Origin: Clostridia bacterium
GTDB taxonomy: Bacteria > Bacillota > Clostridia > Oscillospirales > QAMX01
DNA length: 8,404 bases
Assembly: GCA_024404415.1 (NCBI GenBank)
Contig: JAKSPX010000050.1
Location: forward strand, 1-8,404
Direction: 5' to 3'
Made by a program: the position numbers and the translations under genes
The notes under the pieces: generated by a model
What the model was told of the DNA's origin: nothing
Seen by the model: only the letters and a program-made list of their open reading frames with translations
The model's database searches: none
In this document: piece by piece, positions 1 through 5,637 of the stretch
Layout of the letters: each line of letters begins with the position of its first letter
Numbering within the stretch: position 1 is the first letter of the stretch

Positions 1-62
1 CCGTCTATCGCTGCAAGATAATAGAAGACTTTAATTGCTCCTTTTTTAGAGATCAGGATCAT
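1..62 (-). CDS. Partial CDS (5' end only), possible TerB-like protein
   Basis: The start of a minus-strand gene that runs off the left edge. An ATG at 62-60 opens 20 complete codons, reading MILISKKGAIKVFYYLAAID, followed by a GG that must begin a Gly codon. It is preceded by a near-perfect SD (AAAGGAGGA at 77-69) with about 6 bases of spacing. The pattern of a short lead, a hydrophobic/aromatic helix and then a 'xxDG' turn is how many TerB-like (tellurite-resistance TerB, DUF533-type) all-helical domains begin. That is a resemblance over 20 residues only, so the family is tentative. The SD overlaps the stop codon of the upstream 514-residue gene and the intergenic gap is 13 bases, so the two are almost certainly co-transcribed and probably translationally coupled. 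Confidence 0.7.
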   Translation of the reverse strand, partial: MILISKKGAIKVFYYLAAID

Positions 63-68
63 TTTATC

Positions 69-77
69 TCCTCCTTT
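69..77 (-). promoter_or_regulatory. Strong SD overlapping the upstream stop codon
   Basis: Read on the minus strand, AAAGGAGGA begins inside the TAA stop (78-76) of the upstream gene and lies about 6 bases before the ATG at 62. This arrangement decides the start of the partial gene and is typical of coupled translation within an operon. Confidence 0.75.
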
Positions 78-1620
78 ATAATTTCAACGCCTCGTCCGAC
101 AACATCAGATCGTCGAACTCCTCTTGGGTTTCAAACTGAATCTCACGCCCCAAACCCGTTTGAATCGTGACGTTTCCGTGAATCACAAGGTTGGAATCTC
201 CCGAGGCAATCCCAGCTTCCATATCCTCAAAGCCCGAGAGGAACGCCTGTAAATCCTCTGCAAGATATTCATCGACCAGTTCCTCCATTCTCTCCCGATA
301 GGCGAGAATGGCCTCCATGTTTTTCTCTCCGACCTCTTCGATCAATCTCCTGCGTTCACGGAGAAGCGCGGCTTCCTTTTCACTCATCGACACTTCTTTA
401 TATACAGAAATGGCGAGCCTGCCCCACCCCACATAATTGACGCGGCTCAGGAAATTTGCCGCAAACAGTACTCCGTCCCCGGCGGAGGCCACCGCGCTCC
501 GGAGTGCTGCATCGGCGGTATCCGTCAGTGCAAACGTCGCCTCTGAAACTGTCATCATACGCAGAATCGTGCGATTATTGAAGGGAATGACTTCTTCCCA
601 GTCGATGGCTCTGAGGTCTTTCGTCTTTTGATACTGCCTGATAAGCTGCCGCACAAAATAGAAACCGCGGACGATAGTTTCATTGATCATCACCACAGCC
701 GCCTGTTTGCCGAGAGCTTCCAATTCAGGGAGTTCATAGCGGAAATCCATTCTGTTTTTCACATACAGTTTATCAATCACTGCCAATAGATTGGAACCCT
801 TAAGCACAGGTAAACCTGCTATTTCATAAGCAAAAGAATAGAATAATCCAGGGATGCCCATTCCCGCGCCTGCCGTACTATTTGAACCGGACACATCACT
901 GATCAGATGCCCTGCCCAGTTACGGGCAACTTGCAGAATTTCGATCAATAACGGTGATGCAGCTAATGTATGGACAAGAGCCTTCACCGCTTTAGGTAAC
1001 TCTGCTTCCTTTTCCTCTTCAAGACGCTCCATCACCAAGATCGCCAGCCAATCGAAAAGTGCCGAAAGTATGACGGGAAGCCAAACACTTATTAAATCCT
1101 TTGGCGTTGTTTTGACCTTCAGGAAAGAGATTTCCCCTTCTTTATTGATGAAAATTCCATAACGCGTAAATGCAGTAACAATTGAGGCAATCAAACCCAG
1201 TGGCGTAGGATGATGCGCAAGGTCGGCAAGATGATGGTCCTTTGCACTTACTTTTATGCCCGCTCCAGACCAGACATTGTCCTGTGAGGCTTTATATCGG
1301 TTTTCAAAAAACTCTATGGCACCTTTGTCGGAATCCCCCTTGTAGCCCAATCGCTGTGCTTCTTTCTTGACCCATTCCATAACCTTTTTCTCAGGGTCAC
1401 CATCGACCGAAAATGCCCCGACAAAGACAGAATCCAACGCGCCGCACAGAACACCGCTTGCGGCTGCAAGAGCATAGTCAAACGTGTCCGCGTGGTTGAT
1501 ATAACTTTTCAGTTCCGCATCTACTGCGGCGGTCGCCTCCTGAAAGGAAGCGAGATCGGGCTTGATGGCTTTGTCGGAAAACACCATCTCAGCAGTTAAA
1601 ATATCCTGATTTTGATTCAT
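76..1620 (-). CDS. Uncharacterised 514-residue protein, accessory-type
   Basis: I do not recognise a named family, though similar hypothetical proteins seem familiar from gut Firmicutes and Bacteroidota (recollection, not a search). There is no signal peptide. Visible features, numbered from the chosen start, are: a Gly/Ala-rich hydrophobic segment at about 50-70; a His-rich motif at about 128-141 (DHHLADLAHHPTPLGL) followed by a hydrophobic helix; a membrane-like helix at about 177-196; a Gly-rich stretch GAGMGIPGLFYSF near 252-263; and a long charged, probably coiled-coil region at about 411-464. The C-terminus is acidic and short. The paired HH and HHP could bind metal, but no enzyme fold is evident. 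I chose ATG 1620 because AAAGGAAA sits 4 bases upstream; the in-frame TTG at 1638 has no SD. Its GC is visibly lower than that of the plus-strand genes, and it has its own promoter and a coupled downstream partner, which fits a horizontally acquired cassette. Confidence 0.85.
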   Translation of the reverse strand: MNQNQDILTAEMVFSDKAIKPDLASFQEATAAVDAELKSYINHADTFDYALAAASGVLCGALDSVFVGAFSVDGDPEKKVMEWVKKEAQRLGYKGDSDKGAIEFFENRYKASQDNVWSGAGIKVSAKDHHLADLAHHPTPLGLIASIVTAFTRYGIFINKEGEISFLKVKTTPKDLISVWLPVILSALFDWLAILVMERLEEEKEAELPKAVKALVHTLAASPLLIEILQVARNWAGHLISDVSGSNSTAGAGMGIPGLFYSFAYEIAGLPVLKGSNLLAVIDKLYVKNRMDFRYELPELEALGKQAAVVMINETIVRGFYFVRQLIRQYQKTKDLRAIDWEEVIPFNNRTILRMMTVSEATFALTDTADAALRSAVASAGDGVLFAANFLSRVNYVGWGRLAISVYKEVSMSEKEAALLRERRRLIEEVGEKNMEAILAYRERMEELVDEYLAEDLQAFLSGFEDMEAGIASGDSNLVIHGNVTIQTGLGREIQFETQEEFDDLMLSDEALKL

Positions 1621-1624
1621 CAGA

Positions 1625-1632
1625 TTTCCTTT
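1625..1632 (-). promoter_or_regulatory. SD that fixes the start of the 514-residue gene
   Basis: AAAGGAAA on the minus strand lies 4 bases before ATG 1620-1618. It lies inside the six-codon extension that a TTG start at 1638 would add, so that extension is unlikely to be translated. Confidence 0.6.
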
Positions 1633-1710
1633 CCGCAAGCCACGCTCTCATTGCACGGCATGCGCTCACGTCCAAATAAACTTGTGACCTAATTCTGTTC
1701 TTTATCTTTC

Positions 1711-1739
1711 ATTATAATATCAATCGACCTATATTTCAA
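1711..1739 (-). promoter_or_regulatory. Sigma-A-type promoter for the minus-strand pair
   Basis: On the minus strand, TTGAAA (1739-1734) and a perfect TATAAT (1716-1711) are separated by exactly 17 bases. Transcription would start near 1704, leaving a 5' leader of roughly 80 bases before ATG 1620. I see no strong hairpin in that leader. The promoter lies back to back with the plus-strand promoter at 1785-1813, so the two units are divergently transcribed. Confidence 0.7.
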
Positions 1740-1784
1740 CATGTATTTCGGTATATTACGTTTGCATTATCAAAAGCCCTTCTC

Positions 1785-1813
1785 TTGACATCCACCCTGA
1801 CGGATGGTAAGAT
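1785..1813 (+). promoter_or_regulatory. Sigma-A promoter with inverted repeat in the spacer
   Basis: TTGACA (1785-1790) and TAAGAT (1808-1813) are separated by exactly 17 bases. That places the start of transcription near 1820 and leaves a short leader before the SD AAGGAGG (1829-1835) and ATG 1843. CATCC (1789-1793) and GGATG (1802-1806) form a five-base inverted repeat with an eight-base centre inside the promoter. It could be an operator half-site pair, but it is short enough to be chance. Confidence 0.75.
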
Positions 1814-1842
1814 AGACTTACAAAACCCAAGGAGGTTTACTT

Positions 1843-3189
1843 ATGAAAATTCATCGTTTTCTGGCAAGCGATTATCTGAAACTCGATAGTTCCGTCTTCA
1901 CCGGCGGCGGAACGGACGACACTTTGGCACTGCAGGCGCTTCTCGACACGGCGAAAAACGGCGACGGCGTGTATATCACGCTCGACGGCGCGGCGCTGGT
2001 CTCGCACCTGACCGTGTATTCCAACACCACCATCGAATGCCTCTCCACCGACTGCGGCTTTTTCCAGATCGCGGGCACCAGCACCGCCATCCTCACCAAC
2101 GCCGACTGGGACGACGAGACGCCCCGCACCCGGAACATCTCGCTTATAGGCGGCACCTACAATCAGGACTGCATCCATCAGGAGCACCACACCCCCTACT
2201 ATAAATCGTGGTTCAAGGAAGGCAAGGCCTACGAGGCCATCGCGCGCCGCTACACCTTCGGCCTTGAATTCTACGGCGTAAAAAACCTCCTCGTCCGCGG
2301 CTTGACCATCCGCAATTTCCGTACCTTTGCCCTCGCCGTCGGGTGCTTTGAAAACGTGACCATTGAAAATACCTGGCTCGACCTGCCCGACCATGTCGAC
2401 GCCTCCAATCAGGACGGTTTCCACTTCTGGGGTCCCGGCCGCTTCCTCACGGTGAAAAACGTCGGCGGACGTGTGGGCGACGACTTTATGAACCTCGGCC
2501 CGGACGAGCGCGACAAGGTCTCCTCCATCACCGACGTTCTGATCGACGGCGTCTTCCTCGACCACGCCGATCAGGCGCTCCGCCTGCTCTCCCGCGACAA
2601 GGGAAGGCTTGACCGCGTGACCATCCGCAATATCTCAGGTAATTACAAGAGCTTCGGCTTCTACATCAACCCGTGGTTCGGCGACGACACCCTCGGGAGC
2701 TTCGGGAATATCTTCATCGAAAACGTCGACCTGCAGGCGGAAAAGCCGAATTACGACTACCGCCCGCCCATGCTCTTCTCCATCGGCGGCAATATCGAGC
2801 TTTTGAAGATCAAAAACGTCCGCTCGCACGCATCCACGGATAACCGCACCCTCTTTGAGATCGGCTACCCCTACGCCCGCCCGGATAACACCGACCTCAA
2901 AAAATTCGGCATCGAGCAGAAGCTCGAGACCATCGTCATCGAGGATCTTCTCGTCACCGAAAAAGAGGGCGACCCGAAGGACACCGACTACATCGGCGTT
3001 TACGCCCCGGTCGACCGCCTGACCCTCGACCACGCGACCGTCATCAAGCCCGAAGCCGATGATTCTTCTCTTCTCACCGTCGGTGAGGAAGGAAAGATCT
3101 CGACCCTCATCACCGAAGGCATCTATGCGGAAAATCTCACGACGGTCATCCGTGGGGAAGACAAGATCGAAAAGAAAATCGAAAGATAA
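1843..3189 (+). CDS. Right-handed beta-helix protein, GH28/pectate-lyase-like
   Basis: 448 residues, opened by AAGGAGG with a 7-base spacer. The N-terminus carries the pectate-lyase-superfamily opening pattern TDDTLALQALLD (residues 24-35). It is followed by many short beta-strand repeats typical of a parallel beta-helix, such as NTTIECLS, NLLVRGLTIRNF, NVTIENTWL, DVLIDGVFL, RVTIRNISG and NIFIENVDL. At 189-191 NQD takes the place of the GH28 NTD motif, and at 212-214 GDD matches the GH28 DD pair. I do not find the later GHG or RIK motifs, so activity as a polygalacturonase is doubtful; a distant GH28-like hydrolase, lyase or epimerase is possible. There is no signal peptide, so the protein should be cytoplasmic. 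It is the first gene of a three-gene operon with a cellulase-like protein, which supports a role in oligosaccharide breakdown. Fold assignment is firm; function and substrate are inferred. Confidence 0.88.
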   Translation: MKIHRFLASDYLKLDSSVFTGGGTDDTLALQALLDTAKNGDGVYITLDGAALVSHLTVYSNTTIECLSTDCGFFQIAGTSTAILTNADWDDETPRTRNISLIGGTYNQDCIHQEHHTPYYKSWFKEGKAYEAIARRYTFGLEFYGVKNLLVRGLTIRNFRTFALAVGCFENVTIENTWLDLPDHVDASNQDGFHFWGPGRFLTVKNVGGRVGDDFMNLGPDERDKVSSITDVLIDGVFLDHADQALRLLSRDKGRLDRVTIRNISGNYKSFGFYINPWFGDDTLGSFGNIFIENVDLQAEKPNYDYRPPMLFSIGGNIELLKIKNVRSHASTDNRTLFEIGYPYARPDNTDLKKFGIEQKLETIVIEDLLVTEKEGDPKDTDYIGVYAPVDRLTLDHATVIKPEADDSSLLTVGEEGKISTLITEGIYAENLTTVIRGEDKIEKKIER

Positions 3190-3203
3190 AGGAGCGAAAC
3201 GAC

Positions 3204-4427
3204 ATGAAAAAAGAACGTCTGACTATCGCTTTCCCCATTTGGGGCATATTTGACACCTCCGCCTCCGGCGCCTACCATGACCCCGAGAAAATGATGGCCG
3301 AGCACGCCGAAAGAGGCTTCAACTGCGTCCGCCTCGAGGACGGCGCGGGGCTGATGCACGATCTTTCCGGCGCACGCCGCGGCCCGGCGAAGCTGGGTTC
3401 CCCCTTCGGGGAGGTCGGTTTCGTTCTCCGCCAGCAGGACGTCATCGGCGGCGACGGCTACTGCGACGTCCGCGCACGCCTTTTAGCCCTTGCCCGCGCG
3501 GCCAAAAAGAACGGCATCAAGCTCATCCTCTCCTCGTGGTACTATCTCCACACCTACTGGTGGACCCGCGAGCCGGAGCTCAACCAGCTTTATTTCTCCA
3601 TGCCGCCCCACGAGCGCTTCATGGCTTTTGCAAAGCTTCTTGACTACATCCTCGTCGAGCTGGAAGAGGCAGGCCTTGCCGACGTGGTCGCCTTCGCGGA
3701 GATCTTAAACGAGACCAACGGCCTCTCCTTCTATTCCGGTCAGAGCCGGGAAGAAAAGGAGCTTTTCGTCCGCGATCACACCGAAGCCATCGCTTTCCTG
3801 AAAGAGCGCCACCCGGAGATCGACTTCGCCTACGACTGCTTCATGCCCGGCACCGAAGGCTGGGAGGTCCCGACCAACATCCAGGTCCTCAATTTCCACA
3901 ACTATTACCTCTGGGCGGTCTACGACGCGCTGGAAAAGCACGATATGTCGGCCTATTACAAGGAAACGCCGGTCAAGCGCGCGGACGTGGAGAATTATCG
4001 TCCCTCCCGCGGCCTTCTGATGGTCGGCTCGGAGGACTGGTACGACCGCTGCACGCTTTACGGATCGCTCGACCCGAAGTATCTCCCCGAGCTCTCCTCT
4101 CTTCTGGAAAACAACCTCGCCGCCAACGTCGATCTCTTCAAATCCAGACTCGCCTCGGTCATTGGCAAGGTCAAGGAAATGTCCCGGCGCTTCCCGGAGG
4201 CCGACATCGTCTCGGGTGAAGGCATGACCTATTGCGGCGCGAGATGGCTGACCTGGGAAGAAAATTCCGACCTCTACTGGGAGATGGTGAAGTACACCAT
4301 GGATTCCTACAAAGAAGCCGGTTTCCGCGGCTCGGTCATCAAGACCTGCCTCGGCCCGGAGGATCCCTCGTGGAATATGTGCAAGGATCGCATCCGCGCC
4401 CTCAATGAGCGCTTCCTGAAAGACTGA
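3204..4427 (+). CDS. Cellulase-like TIM-barrel protein (putative glycoside hydrolase)
   Basis: 407 residues. The SD AAAGGAG (3188-3194) overlaps the stop codon of the beta-helix gene, which lies 14 bases upstream, so the two are in one operon. The sequence follows the pattern of the sugar-binding cellulase-like family related to GH5. An early strand FNCVRLE (39-45) is followed by IKLILSSWYYLHTYWW (105-120) with aromatic residues suited to sugar stacking. AEILNE (165-170) ends in the Asn-Glu that marks the acid/base in clan GH-A, and IVSGEG (335-340) offers E339 as candidate nucleophile. LNFHNYYLW (229-237) resembles the strand with conserved His/Tyr. There is no signal peptide, so the substrate is probably an imported oligosaccharide or glycoside. 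Catalytic roles are assigned by analogy. The stop overlaps the next start (TGATG). Confidence 0.85.
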   Translation: MKKERLTIAFPIWGIFDTSASGAYHDPEKMMAEHAERGFNCVRLEDGAGLMHDLSGARRGPAKLGSPFGEVGFVLRQQDVIGGDGYCDVRARLLALARAAKKNGIKLILSSWYYLHTYWWTREPELNQLYFSMPPHERFMAFAKLLDYILVELEEAGLADVVAFAEILNETNGLSFYSGQSREEKELFVRDHTEAIAFLKERHPEIDFAYDCFMPGTEGWEVPTNIQVLNFHNYYLWAVYDALEKHDMSAYYKETPVKRADVENYRPSRGLLMVGSEDWYDRCTLYGSLDPKYLPELSSLLENNLAANVDLFKSRLASVIGKVKEMSRRFPEADIVSGEGMTYCGARWLTWEENSDLYWEMVKYTMDSYKEAGFRGSVIKTCLGPEDPSWNMCKDRIRALNERFLKD

Positions 4428-5183
4428 TGACCAATCAAGACATCCTGAAAGTCGCGCTTGCCCAGTCGGCGGTCGATATGTCCTGTGCACCTGAGGATTT
4501 TCTCAAAGAGGAGCCGACGTTCGTGATCTCGCGCCCGCAGGAAAATGCACGGCGCTACCTGAAGCTCCCCTTCATTCTGGCCATCACAAGCTACGGGCAC
4601 GGCGCGGTGGCCTCCACGCAGCCGGAATACGCCGCCTTTGTCGGGAAAGTATCCGACCGAGCACCTTTTCGAGACGCCGAATCTCCACGTGCTCAACGAT
4701 TATTTCGAGGAGCGAGGCTTCCGTGTCTGCTTCATGGCGGAATATTTTCTGCCGGACGTGGGCGCTCTGAAGCCGCTTGACTGCCCCTATTCGCTGAAAT
4801 TTCTCGAAAAAGGAGAATTTTCCGACCTATACGTCCCTGCGTGGTCGAATGCGCTCTCCTTTTCGCGGCCGGAGGACGACGTCCTCGCCATCGGCGCTTA
4901 CGACGGGGAGATGCTTATCGGCCTCGCAGGCTGCTCCCGGGACGCGGAAGAAATGTGGCAGATCGGGATCGACGTGCTCCCCGCCTATCGCCATCATGGC
5001 GTGGCCTCGGCCCTCACCTCCCGGCTCGCCTTAGAGACCACCAGGCGCGGGAAGGTGCCGCTCCATTGCGCCGCGTGGTCGAATATCCCCTCGGTCCGGA
5101 ACGCCATCCGGTCCGGTTTCCGCCCCGCGTGGGCCGAGATCACCGTCAAGAGCCGCGAGATGGTGGACGGGATGAATCAATAA
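4427..5183 (+). pseudogene. GNAT family N-acetyltransferase, frameshifted
   Basis: Two frames together give one GNAT-family protein of about 250 residues. The first frame starts at ATG 4427, which overlaps the preceding stop as TGATG, so translation is coupled. It reads sensibly through YLKLPFILAITSYGHGAV and EYAAFVGK, then degenerates into Arg/Ala-rich sequence ending at 4780. The sensible sequence resumes one frame over, with KYPTEHLFETPNLHVLND, and runs to the stop at 5183. Removing one base from GGGAAAG (4643-4649) would join them as ...AAFVGKYPTEHLF.... Related GNAT proteins from Clostridia, as I remember them, are continuous here. Explanations are a real inactivating insertion, a homopolymer sequencing error, or less likely a programmed shift. 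The GNAT core lies wholly in the second half. The likely job, modifying an amine on a sugar or metabolite, is inferred only from the operon. Confidence 0.8.
4638..5183 (+). CDS. C-terminal part of the GNAT protein containing the acetyl-CoA core
   Basis: The longest open stretch in the second frame could begin at TTG 4638 and give 181 residues. I see no SD in front of it, so independent translation is uncertain. Counting from there, DDVLAIGAYDGEMLIGLAGC (79-98) is the central strand pair. WQIGIDVLPAYRHHGVASAL (107-126) contains the acetyl-CoA pyrophosphate loop RHHGVA, matching the R/Q-x-x-G-x-G/A motif A. WSNIPSVRNAIRSGF (147-161) is the motif B region with the usual N...A...GF pattern. All core residues look intact, so only the frame break threatens function. 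It is better viewed as the rear portion of the gene that begins at 4427. Confidence 0.5.
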   Translation: MSGKYPTEHLFETPNLHVLNDYFEERGFRVCFMAEYFLPDVGALKPLDCPYSLKFLEKGEFSDLYVPAWSNALSFSRPEDDVLAIGAYDGEMLIGLAGCSRDAEEMWQIGIDVLPAYRHHGVASALTSRLALETTRRGKVPLHCAAWSNIPSVRNAIRSGFRPAWAEITVKSREMVDGMNQ

Positions 5184-5213
5184 CCTTCGCCAAAATAATA
5201 TCATTATAGAATA

Positions 5214-5252
5214 CGGATTGCCACACCAGTCTGCGGGCTGGTTCGCAATGAC
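5214..5252 (+). repeat. Palindromic intergenic repeat, type A, copy 1
   Basis: The outer arms ATTGC (5217-5221) and GCAAT (5245-5249) and the inner arms ACCAG (5225-5229) and CTGGT (5238-5242) form a two-part stem closed by the loop TCTGCGGG. A second copy at 8345-8383 keeps CGGATTGCCAC and CGCAATG but has different, still paired, inner arms. It is probably a dispersed hairpin element of REP or MITE type. It might also act on the 3' end of the upstream operon transcript, although it lacks a T-tract. Confidence 0.75.
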
Positions 5253-5295
5253 AACGAGGGGCATACTGCCGCAGAAAAAGACGTTTCAGAAAACG

Positions 5296-5324
5296 GCACG
5301 GGCGATTCATGAATCGCCCCTGCG
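5296..5324 (+). repeat. Palindromic repeat, type B, copy 1 (perfect 20-base palindrome)
   Basis: GGGCGATTCA (5300-5309) is followed directly by its reverse complement (5310-5319), a perfect palindrome with no loop. It is followed by CTGCG, so that CCCTGCG (5318-5324) ends the unit. The same CCCTGCG ending and ACGG beginning recur at 5389-5417, which defines the repeat family. Confidence 0.75.
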
Positions 5325-5336
5325 AGGAGAAATGTG

Positions 5337-5362
5337 CGTAGGGTCGACTCACGAGCAGACCG
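5337..5362 (-). repeat. Probable degenerate type B repeat, inverted
   Basis: GCGTAGGG begins this segment and is close to the reverse complement of the CCCTGCG end of the type B copies. GGTC (5342-5345) and GACC (5358-5361) enclose CTC-AC-GAG, an imperfect 20-base inverted repeat. This reads as a decayed copy in the opposite orientation. The call depends on the better copies either side. Confidence 0.4.
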
Positions 5363-5388
5363 CTTGGTTGGGATATGCGATGACACAG

Positions 5389-5417
5389 ACGGCGCGATGT
5401 GAGCATCGCGCCCTGCG
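5389..5417 (+). repeat. Palindromic repeat, type B, copy 2
   Basis: GGCGCGATG (5391-5399) and CATCGCGCC (5404-5412) form a nine-base perfect stem with loop TGAG, followed by the shared CCCTGCG end (5411-5417). Just upstream, GCGATGACA (5377-5385) is one base off the GCAATGACA tail of the type A repeat at 5245-5253, which suggests that A and B units occur joined together. Confidence 0.7.
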
Positions 5418-5488
5418 GATTGGGGCGTTGTTTGTCAGTCTGCAGACCGAAGAAGCTTTCAAGGCGCGGGGAAGGCTTACGGAGGTTG

Positions 5489-5502
5489 GTGCGTAATCGC
5501 AC
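5489..5502 (+). repeat. Small palindrome GTGCG-TAAT-CGCAC
   Basis: Five-base perfect arms around a TAAT centre. It may be another worn type B unit, since it sits in the same cluster and has the same style of GC-rich arms with an AT centre. It is too short to assign firmly. Confidence 0.4.
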
Positions 5503-5603
5503 GATCGCGGTTCCCCGTCTTCTGAAAACTGAAAACTCGTTTTCGCCAATCTGCTTTTTCACGGAACAAATCCCCGATCCACTCGTCATATCCATAAACG
5601 AGC

Positions 5604-5620
5604 GCTTCCCGGCGGGAAGC
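5604..5620 (+). other. Hairpin immediately before the ABC gene SD
   Basis: GCTTCCC (5604-5610) and GGGAAGC (5614-5620) form a seven-base perfect stem with the three-base loop GGC. It ends three bases before the SD AAGGAG (5624-5629) of the ABC ATPase. A-residues, not T-residues, follow on the plus strand, so it is not a terminator. It could influence ribosome access or RNA stability. Confidence 0.45.
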
Positions 5621-5637
5621 AAAAAGGAGTCATATTT

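Larger units (their letters stand above)
5184..5637 (+). other. Gene-free spacer packed with palindromic repeats
   Basis: This 454-base stretch separates the carbohydrate operon from the ABC exporter. I find no credible gene: the open frames here have no convincing SD and no protein-like composition. It contains one ATTGCCAC-type palindrome, at least three GGGCGAT-type palindromes in varying states of decay, a small GTGCG/CGCAC palindrome, a two-unit tandem TGAAAAC (5523-5536) and a hairpin just before the ABC gene's SD. I see no clear sigma-A promoter for the ABC genes and no classic T-tract terminator for the upstream operon. Confidence 0.75.

Noticed and set aside
1621..1638. TTG start adding six residues to the 514-residue protein
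   Set aside because: The SD AAAGGAAA lies inside this stretch and is correctly placed for ATG 1620; no SD precedes the TTG.
5214..5502. CRISPR array
   Set aside because: The repeats are palindromes of unequal length, irregular spacing and mixed orientation, with no regular spacers or cas genes.
5604..5625. Terminator at the hairpin before the ABC ATPase
   Set aside because: It is followed by As, not Ts, on the plus strand; on the minus strand the Ts precede the stem.
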